DNA of 23,793 bases from JBFIHF01 sp964411125 (GTDB taxonomy: Bacteria; Myxococcota_A; Bradymonadia; Bradymonadales; Bradymonadaceae): NCBI GenBank assembly GCA_964411125.1, contig CAYPJU010000091.1, positions 1 to 23,793 of the forward strand, read 5' to 3'. Positions 6,904-14,212 of the stretch are shown here, one piece after another. The first letter of the stretch is position 1. Each line of letters begins with the position of its first letter. The position numbers and the translations under genes were made by a program. The notes below the pieces were generated by a model. That model had not been told where the DNA came from. It saw only the letters and a program-made list of their open reading frames with translations, and searched no databases.

Positions 6904-8217
6904 ATGAAAGTAGCTGTCCTTGGAACTGGATACGTCGGCCTCGTGACAGGCGCGTGCTTCGCCAGCGTCGGTAACACGGTGACGTGTGTGGACATCGACG
7001 AGGAGAAAGTCGCCGCGCTCAACCGCGGAGAATGCCCGATCTTCGAGCCGGGCCTCGAACCGATGATCGAGCAGCATCACAACGAGAACCGCCTCTTCTT
7101 CACGACCGACCCGACCGACGCGATCCGCGACGCCGAAGTGATCTTCATCGCCGTCGGAACGCCGAGTGACCACGACGGGTCGGCCGACCTCAAGTACGTC
7201 CTCGCCGTCAGCGAGACGATCGCCGAGAACATCCAGGACGGAGCGATCGTCGTGATGAAGTCGACGGTTCCGGTCGGCACCTGCGACCTCATTCGCCAGA
7301 CGATCGAGAAGAAGACGGACGCGTCGTTCGACGTCGTCTCGAACCCCGAGTTCCTGAAGGAGGGGAGCGCCGTCGGCGACTTCCTCTCGCCCGACCGCGT
7401 GATCATCGGAACCTCGAGCGACGAGTCGGCGAAGGTGCTGCACGAGCTCTACGGGCCGTTCATGCGCCGCCGCGACCGCATCGTCCGCATGTCGGTGCGC
7501 AGCGCCGAGATGACGAAGTACGCGTCCAACGCGATGCTCGCGACGAAGATCTCGTTCATGAACGAGATCGCCAACCTCTGCGAGGCGGTCGGCGCCGACG
7601 TCGAGGCGGTCCGAAACGGCATGTCGTACGACGAGCGCATCGGCCCCCACTTCATCTTCCCCGGCGCGGGATACGGCGGCAGTTGTTTCCCCAAGGACGT
7701 CCGCGCGCTGGAGCGTCTCGGGGCGACGAACGGGGCTCCGACCCGGATTCTGACCGCGGTCAACGACACGAACGACGCCCAGAAGCACAAGCTGCACAAG
7801 GCGGTCGTGGACCGCTTCGGTGACGTGAGCGGGAAGACGTTCGCCGTCTGGGGATTGAGCTTCAAACCGAAGACCGACGACATGCGGGAAGCGCCGTCGC
7901 TCGAGACGATCCGGGCGCTCGTGAAACAGGGTGCGAAGATCCGGGCGCACGACCCCGCCGCGCGCCAGACCGCAGCGGCGGAGCTCGGCGACATGGTCGA
8001 CTCGGTCGAGTTCTTCTCCGACGAGTATCGCGCGCTCGACGGAGCGGACGCGCTGGTGATCCACACCGAATGGGCGGTCTACCGGTCGCCCGACTTCACC
8101 CGAATGGCGGAGCTGCTGGCGAACCCGATCGTCTTCGACGGACGCAACCTGTACGACCCTGACCGCATGCAATCGCGTGGGTTCGAGTACACCAGCATCG
8201 GGCGTCCTCGCGGCTGA
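6904..8217 (+). CDS. ugd: UDP-glucose 6-dehydrogenase
   Basis: A 437-residue cytosolic enzyme that oxidises UDP-glucose to UDP-glucuronate with two NAD+, supplying uronic acids for exopolysaccharide, LPS or capsule. The N-terminal Rossmann fold starts at residue 1 with MKVAVLGTGYVGLVTGACF. GTPSDHDGSAD and KSTVPVGT are family motifs. The catalytic cysteine is Cys261 in GAGYGGSCFPKD. The C-terminal UDP-binding domain carries WGLSFKPKTDDMREAPS. The length is standard and all key motifs are present. The start is set by AGGAG eight bases upstream. Its neighbours are not polysaccharide genes, so the destination polymer is unknown. The GT-C glycosyltransferase and the AsnB-type amidotransferase elsewhere in the window could belong to envelope polysaccharide work, but that link is only an inference. 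Confidence 0.96.
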   Translation: MKVAVLGTGYVGLVTGACFASVGNTVTCVDIDEEKVAALNRGECPIFEPGLEPMIEQHHNENRLFFTTDPTDAIRDAEVIFIAVGTPSDHDGSADLKYVLAVSETIAENIQDGAIVVMKSTVPVGTCDLIRQTIEKKTDASFDVVSNPEFLKEGSAVGDFLSPDRVIIGTSSDESAKVLHELYGPFMRRRDRIVRMSVRSAEMTKYASNAMLATKISFMNEIANLCEAVGADVEAVRNGMSYDERIGPHFIFPGAGYGGSCFPKDVRALERLGATNGAPTRILTAVNDTNDAQKHKLHKAVVDRFGDVSGKTFAVWGLSFKPKTDDMREAPSLETIRALVKQGAKIRAHDPAARQTAAAELGDMVDSVEFFSDEYRALDGADALVIHTEWAVYRSPDFTRMAELLANPIVFDGRNLYDPDRMQSRGFEYTSIGRPRG

Positions 8218-8224
8218 TGGGGGG

Positions 8225-8320
8225 CCGCACTTCGGGTGGCGGTGCGGGCGATCTGCAGGCTGCGCCTGCGGCTACAAGGAGCGCCGCTTCGCGGCGGGAA
8301 ACCGCAGGCTGCGCCTGCGG
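8225..8320. repeat. Cluster of extragenic palindromes between convergent ugd and nei
   Basis: Two identical 17-mers gcaggctgcgcctgcgg (8255-8271 and 8304-8320) each contain a hairpin (gcaggc/gcctgc around a 3-base loop). Between them lies ggagcgccgcttcgcggcggg, with its own gccgc/gcggc hairpin. To the left, ccgcac (8225-8230) pairs with gtgcgg (8242-8247). The cluster starts 7 bases past the ugd stop and ends 53 bases before the nei stop, as expected of REP/BIME-like elements acting as terminators or mRNA stabilisers. Confidence 0.75.
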
Positions 8321-8373
8321 GAACAGGGTCTACAGATCGACGTTGGGGTTGCGGCTGGAAGCGCGACATCGGA

Positions 8374-9192
8374 TCAATCCTGGCATCCGGTGCAGACGTA
8401 GACGCGGCGGTTGCCCTGCCGGTCCTTCACGATCTTCGAGCCGCAGCGGTAGCACCGCTTGCTGGCACGCGCGAAGACATAGTGTCGGTACTCCCACCGC
8501 TTTCGTCCGTCCTCCTTCATCTTCGTGACCACTGCGGGATCGTTCGTTATCCCGCCGAGCTCGTACGCGCGCTGCATCAAATCGTAGGTCGCGTCAGCGA
8601 GCGCGCGGCGCTGCGCGGTTTCGAGGTCGCCGAGTTTGCGACGGGGGAGGCATCGGCCGACCCACAGAATCTCCGAACGAAGGTAGTTGCCGATCCCTCC
8701 GACGAACCCCTGGTCGAGCAGCAGTGAGCCGACCTGCCGCCCGTGAAAGGCTCGGTCGTGGAATCGTCTCCGAATCGTCGCCCGCGTCACCTCGTCACGC
8801 AGCGGGTCCGGCCCGAGCTTCGCCAGGTACGGCTGCTGCTCGAGCTCGTCGTCGCTCAGCACCTCGATCTCGGACGCGCTGTAGAGAAACGCCGACTTCT
8901 TCTGGTTGTGGACCGCGAACCGCAACTGCCGGTTCGTCTTTGGGACGTTCCCGCGGTTTCGCACCATCCACCGGCCGTAGAGCTGATTGTGGGAGTAGAC
9001 GTTCACCCCACCTTCGAACCGCGTGACGATCGCCTTGCCGCGCGCTTCGACCTCCTCGACCTCGCGCCCGATCAGGTCGAGGCCTTGCTCGCGAAGATCG
9101 TCGAACGCGAAGAAGATCTCGTCGGCGGCTCGTCCGGCGAGCGCCTTGCGGATCGTATCCGCGGCGCGATGTGTTTCGGGTCCCTCCGGCAT
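8374..9192 (-). CDS. nei: Endonuclease VIII (Fpg/Nei-family DNA glycosylase)
   Basis: A 272-residue base-excision repair enzyme that removes oxidised pyrimidines and cuts the resulting abasic site. The start is fixed at ATG 9192 because the mature protein must begin Pro-Glu (MPEGPETHRAAD). Pro2 is the Schiff-base nucleophile and Glu3 is catalytic, and the 23 upstream in-frame residues are incompatible with the mechanism. Lys53 (RGKAI) sits at the same position as in E. coli Nei. YSHNQLYG and LLYSAS-like FLYSASEIE are Nei signatures. The H2TH region is LLLDQGFVGGIGNYLRSEILW. The C-terminal zinc finger has Cys247, Cys250, Cys267 and Cys270. Resemblance to E. coli Nei extends through the whole length, and I prefer Nei over Fpg (MutM). 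It is convergent with ugd. Confidence 0.95.
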   Translation of the reverse strand: MPEGPETHRAADTIRKALAGRAADEIFFAFDDLREQGLDLIGREVEEVEARGKAIVTRFEGGVNVYSHNQLYGRWMVRNRGNVPKTNRQLRFAVHNQKKSAFLYSASEIEVLSDDELEQQPYLAKLGPDPLRDEVTRATIRRRFHDRAFHGRQVGSLLLDQGFVGGIGNYLRSEILWVGRCLPRRKLGDLETAQRRALADATYDLMQRAYELGGITNDPAVVTKMKEDGRKRWEYRHYVFARASKRCYRCGSKIVKDRQGNRRVYVCTGCQD

Positions 9193-9266
9193 CGCGACGA
9201 ACCTCGACATCCCGGAGGCATTCGCAAGCTCCTTCCTGCGTCGGCGGGGCGGCCGAAACAACGAGA

Positions 9267-9300
9267 CCCCGCGCTCTCGAGGACGTCCGAGAGGGCGGGG
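9267..9300 (-). terminator. Hairpin terminator of the BON-domain gene
   Basis: On the plus strand ccccgcgctctcg (9267-9279) pairs with cgagagggcgggg (9288-9300) at 12 of 13 positions around an 8-base loop. Read on the minus strand it lies about 30 bases after the BON-gene stop and is followed by tctcgttgttt, a moderately T-rich run. That fits a factor-independent terminator between this gene and nei. Confidence 0.6.
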
Positions 9301-9329
9301 CCGCGGTGAAGCATCGTCGGGGGTGACGG

Positions 9330-9926
9330 TCAGTTCGTCTGTCCGTTCGAGTTCGACTTCGCCTTCGATTTCGACTTCGACTTCGAGGACGAGGTGTTCG
9401 ACGACTGGCTCTTGTTCCAGAAGTCGCCGTCGATCGAGAGGTTGTTCCGGACGTCGCTGACGCCACGGACATGGTCGCAGCAGTCTTCGGCGAGTCGCTT
9501 GGAGTGGCGCGAATCGACCGATCCCGACAGGTTCACGACGCCGTCGTCCTCGATCTTCACGCTGATGTCCGACGCGTCGAGCCGAGAGTTGTCCGTCAGC
9601 AGGTCACACACCTCTTCACGGATCCGGTCCGACGAGCGTCGGTAGTCGCGCGGGCCGCGGCCGCTGAAGTTTTGCTGCCGATCGCCGTAGTTGGACGACT
9701 GGGACCACTGCGAGGTCCCCTGCTGATTACGGTACGACGGCTGGTTCATGTCGGCGTAGCGCCCGGCTGCGTACCCGCCCTGCTGGTTCGACTGGTCGCC
9801 GTAGAAGCCACCCTGACGCGGCGCGGAGTACTGGTTGCTCGTCATGTCGAACTGCTGCGCGTTCTGCTGGCCGCCGTACTGCCCGGGTCCAGAACCGTAC
9901 TGTCCCGGACCGTAGCCACCCTGCTG
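9330..9926 (-). CDS. BON-domain protein with Gln/Gly/Tyr-rich N-terminal region, 5' end lost in gap
   Basis: Frame open on the minus strand from the gap edge (9926) to the stop at 9330. The distal part holds one BON domain (RIREEVCDLLTDNSRLDASD, then VVNLSGSVDSRHSKRLAEDC and VRGVSDVRNNLSI), the OsmY-type fold thought to bind phospholipid or envelope partners. The preceding 100 or so residues are low complexity (repeated QQGGY, GPGQYG and SNQ units). The tail is a Ser/Lys repeat (SKSKSKSKAKSNSN). Single-BON proteins with disordered Gln/Gly/Tyr-rich N-termini and RGPRDYRRSDxRI linkers are common and poorly characterised, often associated with stress. The N-terminus is in the gap. The minus-strand frame beyond the gap is antisense to the aldehyde dehydrogenase and is not part of this gene. 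Confidence 0.8.
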   Translation of the reverse strand, partial: QQGGYGPGQYGSGPGQYGGQQNAQQFDMTSNQYSAPRQGGFYGDQSNQQGGYAAGRYADMNQPSYRNQQGTSQWSQSSNYGDRQQNFSGRGPRDYRRSSDRIREEVCDLLTDNSRLDASDISVKIEDDGVVNLSGSVDSRHSKRLAEDCCDHVRGVSDVRNNLSIDGDFWNKSQSSNTSSSKSKSKSKAKSNSNGQTN

Positions 9927-10026
9927 NNNNNNNNNNNNNNNNNNNNNNNNNNNNNNNNNNNNNNNNNNNNNNNNNNNNNNNNNNNNNNNNNNNNNNNNNN
10001 NNNNNNNNNNNNNNNNNNNNNNNNNN
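9927..10026. other. Assembly gap, 100 N
   Basis: Exactly 100 N. It removes the 5' ends of two divergent genes, the BON protein and the aldehyde dehydrogenase, together with their promoters. The low-complexity Gln/Gly repeat next to it may have broken the assembly. Confidence 0.98.
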
Positions 10027-11430
10027 ACGTTCGAGGACCGCGACCCGACGACCGGCGAGGTCGTCGCCATCGTGTCGGAGGCGGGCGCCGACGAGGTCGA
10101 TCGCGCGGTGAAGGCCGCGAAGCGAGCGCTGCGCGGCCCCTGGGGGAAGATGGACGTTCAGGCGCGAGGGGACCTGCTCGCGAAAGTCGCGGACCGCATC
10201 ATGGAGCGCTTCGACGAGTTTCTCGCGGCGGAGATCGCCGACACCGGCAAACCACGGAGCTGGGCGTCCGCGGTCGACGTTCCGCGAGGCGCCGCGAACT
10301 TCCGCATCTTCGCCAACCAGGCGCGAAGCTTCGGTTCGGAAGCGTACCTGCAGTCGACGAGCGACGGAGCGGGCGCGGTCAATTACGTGCAGCGAACCCC
10401 GCTCGGCGTCGTCGGCGTCATCTGCCCCTGGAACCTGCCGCTGCTGTTGATGACCTGGAAAGTCGCACCGGCGCTCGCCGCGGGGAACACACTCGTCGTC
10501 AAGCCGTCCGAGGAGACGCCCGCGACCGCGACGCTCCTCGCCGAGGTAATGCGTGAGGTGGGCCTCCCGGACGGTGTCTTCAACCTCGTCCACGGCTTCG
10601 GGCCCGGGTCCGCCGGCGAAGCGATCACGCAGCATCCCGACGTCTCCGCGATCACGTTCACCGGCGAGTCGGCGACGGGCGCGGCGATCATGAAGACGAC
10701 TGCGGATTCGATGAAGAAGCTGTCGTTCGAGCTCGGCGGTAAAAACCCCGCCATCGTCTTCGCGGACGCGGATTTCGACGCGGCGGTCGCGGGTACACTG
10801 CGGTCGACCTTCTCGAACTGCGGGCAGGTCTGCCTCTGTTCGGAGCGCGTCTACGTCCACCGTTCGATCTTCGACCGGTTCGTCGAAGCGCTCGCCGATG
10901 GGGCCCGAAACATGCGGCTCGGCGACCCGTGGGACGACGCGACGACGATGGGGCCACTCATCTCGGAGGGCCATCGCGAAAAGGTCCTCTCCTACTACGC
11001 GCTCGCTCGCGAGGAGGGCGCCGAGGTCGTGACCGGGGGCGGCATCCCGCAGCTCGGTGGCAAGTTCGACGGCGGTTCCTGGATCGAGCCGACCATCTGG
11101 ACGGGCCTCTCCGAGGACGCCCGATGCATCCGCGAGGAGATCTTCGGCCCGGTTTGCCACATCGCCCCGTTCGACGACGAAGAGGAAGCGATCGCGATGG
11201 CGAACGCCACCGACTACGGGCTCGCCGCCGCCGTCTGGACCCGCGACGTCAGCCGCGCTCATCGCGTCGCGCAGTCGATCGAGTCCGGCATCGTCTGGGT
11301 CAACTCCTGGTTCCTCCGCGACCTTCGCACTCCGTTCGGCGGGGTGAAGCTCTCCGGCATCGGACGTGAGGGGGGCGTCTACTCGCTCAACTTCTACTCC
11401 GAGCTCAAGAACATCTGCATCAAGCTCTGA
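10027..11430 (+). CDS. 2-hydroxymuconic/2-aminomuconic semialdehyde dehydrogenase-type ALDH, 5' end lost in gap
   Basis: The reading frame is open from the first base after the gap (TFEDRDPTTGEVVA). About 25-30 N-terminal residues are missing, judged against family length. The enzyme oxidises an aldehyde to the acid with NAD(P)+. Motifs seen are PWNLPLLLMTWKVAPALAAG, FTGESATG, the catalytic Glu in FELGGKNP, the catalytic Cys at 10831-10833 in GQVC, and EEIFGPVCH. The C-terminus NSWFLRDLRTPFGGVKLSG...GREGG...LNFYSELKNICIKL is highly characteristic of DmpC/XylG and of 2-aminomuconate semialdehyde dehydrogenase (ALDH8A1). No meta-cleavage or kynurenine-pathway genes are visible, so the substrate is undecided between the two muconic semialdehydes. 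The gene appears solitary in this window. Confidence 0.9.
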   Translation, partial: TFEDRDPTTGEVVAIVSEAGADEVDRAVKAAKRALRGPWGKMDVQARGDLLAKVADRIMERFDEFLAAEIADTGKPRSWASAVDVPRGAANFRIFANQARSFGSEAYLQSTSDGAGAVNYVQRTPLGVVGVICPWNLPLLLMTWKVAPALAAGNTLVVKPSEETPATATLLAEVMREVGLPDGVFNLVHGFGPGSAGEAITQHPDVSAITFTGESATGAAIMKTTADSMKKLSFELGGKNPAIVFADADFDAAVAGTLRSTFSNCGQVCLCSERVYVHRSIFDRFVEALADGARNMRLGDPWDDATTMGPLISEGHREKVLSYYALAREEGAEVVTGGGIPQLGGKFDGGSWIEPTIWTGLSEDARCIREEIFGPVCHIAPFDDEEEAIAMANATDYGLAAAVWTRDVSRAHRVAQSIESGIVWVNSWFLRDLRTPFGGVKLSGIGREGGVYSLNFYSELKNICIKL

Positions 11431-11535
11431 ACCGCGCCGAGCCCGGATGCGGGGGCAGCGTCCGACGACGCAGCCTCGCTTTACACGCGTCGCGGCGTTA
11501 CAACATTGGCTCTCGCATCCCTCGAGGAGACCCCC

Positions 11536-12213
11536 ATGAAGATGACCGCCGTCGTTCTGCTCGCTCTTTCGTTGGCCGCCTGCAAGACGACGGAGAAAGC
11601 TCCCGAACCGCCGGAGCCCGCGACCGCGGAGGCGCCGATCGAGAAAGAGAGTGAGCCGGCAGCGCCGACATCGGCGGCCACGGCGAATGGGCCGGAACCG
11701 GTGAGGGTGCTCGGAACCCCGTACGAGCAGGAGCACTCCCAGACGTCGGTGACGGCGAAAACCGAGACCCAGATCACGCTGCACCGCTCGCCCGGGGTCA
11801 CCTCGCCGTCGGCGGGCACCGTGACCCTGAAACAGGGAGACCGCCTGCAGTGGGCCAAGTCGTGGCTCCTCGTGACCGAACCGACCGTACTGACGGCGAA
11901 GGTCGAGACGCTCCTCAACTCCGCGGTGCCGATCGGAGCCGACGGGATGCCGAGTGGCCAGGCGAAAGAGGTCCCGGTCCCGACCGGGGCGAAGGTGGAT
12001 CTCTTGAAGATCGGCGCCGAGGGGACCTGCGTCGTGCGTTTCGACGGCACCGTCTACGACTCGACCTGCCCCTCGCCGCGCACCTTCGAGCCGAAGGGGT
12101 ACACCCAGAACCAGCCGAAGCACCAGTGGTGGGTGCTCGTCGAACGCGACGGCAGTACGGGTTGGGTGCGGATCGACGACCGGTTCGAGGTCGAGACCTC
12201 ATCGACCCTCTGA
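11536..12213 (+). CDS. Lipoprotein of unknown function, possible SH3-like domain
   Basis: A 225-residue protein starting at ATG 11536, with GAGGAG seven bases upstream. MKMTAVVLLALSLAAC is a lipoprotein signal with the lipobox cysteine at residue 16. A Pro/Glu/Ala-rich linker follows (to about residue 55), then a beta-rich domain. Segments such as TLHRSPG, LKQGDRLQWAKSW, VVRFDGTVYDSTCPSP and WWVLVERDGSTGWVRIDDRF are reminiscent of bacterial SH3-like repeats, which end in a GWVR-type strand. The likely location is membrane-anchored facing the periplasm. It lies 12 bases before the asparagine synthetase gene and is probably cotranscribed with it. I do not recognise a named family. Confidence 0.8.
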   Translation: MKMTAVVLLALSLAACKTTEKAPEPPEPATAEAPIEKESEPAAPTSAATANGPEPVRVLGTPYEQEHSQTSVTAKTETQITLHRSPGVTSPSAGTVTLKQGDRLQWAKSWLLVTEPTVLTAKVETLLNSAVPIGADGMPSGQAKEVPVPTGAKVDLLKIGAEGTCVVRFDGTVYDSTCPSPRTFEPKGYTQNQPKHQWWVLVERDGSTGWVRIDDRFEVETSSTL

Positions 12214-12225
12214 GGACTCCGGCAA

Positions 12226-14160
12226 GTGTGCGGTATCACCGGATTCTGGACGCGTGACTCGAACGTGCTGCGGCGCGGTCGTGAGGTGTTGCGCGAGATG
12301 GCGGCCCAGATTCGCCACCGCGGTCCCGACGCGTCGGGGACGTGGCTCGACGACGACCGCGGGGTCGGCTTTGGTCATCGGCGACTCTCGATCATCGACC
12401 TGTCCGCGGGCGGACGCCAGCCGATGAAATCGGCCGATGGCCGGTTCGTCATCTGCTTCAACGGCGAGGTCTACAACTTCGAGGCGCTGCGCGCCGACCT
12501 GCCGGACGACATCAAATGGCGGGGAGATTCCGACACCGAGGTGATGCTCGAGGCGATCGCGCACTGGGGCCTCGATCGCGCCCTCGCGCGGTTCGTCGGG
12601 ATGTTCGCGTTTTCCCTCTGGGATCGGGCGACGGGGGAACTGACGCTGGTCCGGGATCGGTTGGGCATCAAGCCACTCTACTACGGGCGCAGCGGCGGAG
12701 CGCTCTTGTTCGCGTCCGAGCTGAGCCCGCTACGTCGCTTCCCCGGGTTTTCGGCCGGCATCGACCGCGACGCTCTCTCCGCGTACATGCGCTACAATTG
12801 CGTTCCGGGCACCCGCTGCATCCTGCAGGGCTTCGCGAAGCTCGCACCGGGGCACTATGCAGTCTTTCGTGACCCGGCGAACGAACCCGAGGTCCACGCG
12901 TACTGGGACGCCCCCGAGGTGCTGGGGCGCTGCGCCGCCGATCCGCTGCGGTTGGGCGACCGCGAGGCGACCGACCTGCTGGTCGAGACGCTTCGCGCGG
13001 CGGTGAGCGACCGTCTCGTCTCCGACGTTCCGCTCGGAGCGTTTCTTTCGGGCGGGGTCGATTCTTCGACCGTCGTGGCGTTGATGCAGGAGGCGTCGGA
13101 CCGCCCCGTTCGCACGTTCTCGATCGGCTTCGAAGAGGAGGGGTACGACGAAGCGCAGCACGCGAGAGAAGTGGCGAAGCACCTCGGCTGCGACCACACC
13201 GAGCTCTACGTGACACCGCAGGACGCGCTCGACGTCGTCCCGAAGCTCGGCCGAATGTACGACGAGCCGTTCGCCGACTCGTCGCAGATCCCGACCCACC
13301 TCGTCTCGGAGCTCGCGCGCCGCGACGTCACGGTGGCGCTGTCGGGCGACGGCGGTGACGAACTCTTCTGCGGGTACAATCGCCACCTGTGGGGCCCTCG
13401 CGTCTGGAACGCGATAGCCCCGATACCGCGCCCTCTCCGTTCGGCGGCCGCCGCCGCGACGCTCGGCGTGGGGACGAACCGTTGGGAGCGCCTCTTCGAC
13501 ATCGTCGGGCCGGCCCTTCCGTCGTCGATGACCGTCCGCCTCCCCGCCGAGAAGCTGCAGAAGCTCGCCGACGTCGTCGATGCGCGAAGCCCGGCCGACC
13601 TCTACCAGCGGCTTCGGTCGCACTGGAAATCACCATCCGCCGTGGTCCTCGGTGGTACCGAAGGTACCGTCGACTTCCCCGAATTCGCGGGCAGCTACGC
13701 CGAGCGAATGATGCTGTGGGACCTGGTCAGCTACCTCCCCGACGACATCCTCACCAAGGTCGACCGGGCGAGCATGTCGGTCGCGCTGGAAGCGCGCGTC
13801 CCGCTGCTCGACCATCGGGTCGCCGAGCTCGCCTGGCGCTTGCCGGCCGGGCAGAAGGTCCGCGACGGCCAGACGAAGTGGATCCTACGCGAAGCACTCT
13901 ATCGCTATGTCCCGCGCGATCTGATCGAGCGTCCCAAGATGGGGTTCGGCATCCCGATCGAGGGGTGGCTGCGCGGGCCGCTCCAGGGGTGGGCCGAGGA
14001 GTTGCTCGCCCCCGACCGGCTGCGGCGCGAAGGCTTCTTCCGCCCCGAGCCGATCGGAGCCATGTGGGAAGAGCATCAGCGGGGAACCCGCAACTGGCAG
14101 CATCATCTGTGGGACGTGTTGATGTTTCAGGCGTGGCACGAGGAGTGGACACGAGCGTGA
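12226..14160 (+). CDS. asnB: Asparagine synthetase (glutamine-hydrolysing), AsnB type
   Basis: A 644-residue two-domain enzyme. It starts at GTG 12226, giving MCGITGFW, where Met removal exposes Cys2 as the N-terminal glutaminase nucleophile. This makes the start certain despite the GTG. The glutaminase domain has RHRGPDASG, GHRRLSIIDLS and CFNGEVYNF. The synthetase domain has the ATP-pyrophosphatase loop SGGVDSS (275-281) and ALSGDGGDELFCGYNRH. The C-terminal part includes DILTKVDRASM, EARVPLLDH and KMGFGIPIEGWLRGPL. Length and motifs match the long AsnB family often found with exopolysaccharide or LPS genes, where such proteins can be amidotransferases acting on other acids. With no such cluster here, asparagine synthesis is the default. 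Ribosome-site bases GAGG overlap the upstream stop. Confidence 0.93.
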   Translation: MCGITGFWTRDSNVLRRGREVLREMAAQIRHRGPDASGTWLDDDRGVGFGHRRLSIIDLSAGGRQPMKSADGRFVICFNGEVYNFEALRADLPDDIKWRGDSDTEVMLEAIAHWGLDRALARFVGMFAFSLWDRATGELTLVRDRLGIKPLYYGRSGGALLFASELSPLRRFPGFSAGIDRDALSAYMRYNCVPGTRCILQGFAKLAPGHYAVFRDPANEPEVHAYWDAPEVLGRCAADPLRLGDREATDLLVETLRAAVSDRLVSDVPLGAFLSGGVDSSTVVALMQEASDRPVRTFSIGFEEEGYDEAQHAREVAKHLGCDHTELYVTPQDALDVVPKLGRMYDEPFADSSQIPTHLVSELARRDVTVALSGDGGDELFCGYNRHLWGPRVWNAIAPIPRPLRSAAAAATLGVGTNRWERLFDIVGPALPSSMTVRLPAEKLQKLADVVDARSPADLYQRLRSHWKSPSAVVLGGTEGTVDFPEFAGSYAERMMLWDLVSYLPDDILTKVDRASMSVALEARVPLLDHRVAELAWRLPAGQKVRDGQTKWILREALYRYVPRDLIERPKMGFGIPIEGWLRGPLQGWAEELLAPDRLRREGFFRPEPIGAMWEEHQRGTRNWQHHLWDVLMFQAWHEEWTRA

Positions 14161-14212
14161 CAGGCGCAATCCTCGAATCGCCACGCGCCGATGTTCGTTG
14201 TACGATGGCCCC

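Noticed and set aside
9193..9261. N-terminal extension of Nei
   Set aside because: Nei needs Pro as the residue after the initiator Met, so only ATG 9192 is compatible with activity.
11480..11507. Sigma-70 promoter upstream of the lipoprotein gene (tttaca ... aacatt)
   Set aside because: The -10 match is weak and the spacing depends on which hexamer is chosen, so it is not distinguishable from chance.
9727..12123. Minus-strand open frame of about 800 codons spanning the second gap
   Set aside because: It is antisense to the aldehyde dehydrogenase and lipoprotein genes and depends on reading through N. Its composition is Arg-rich and it has no domain.
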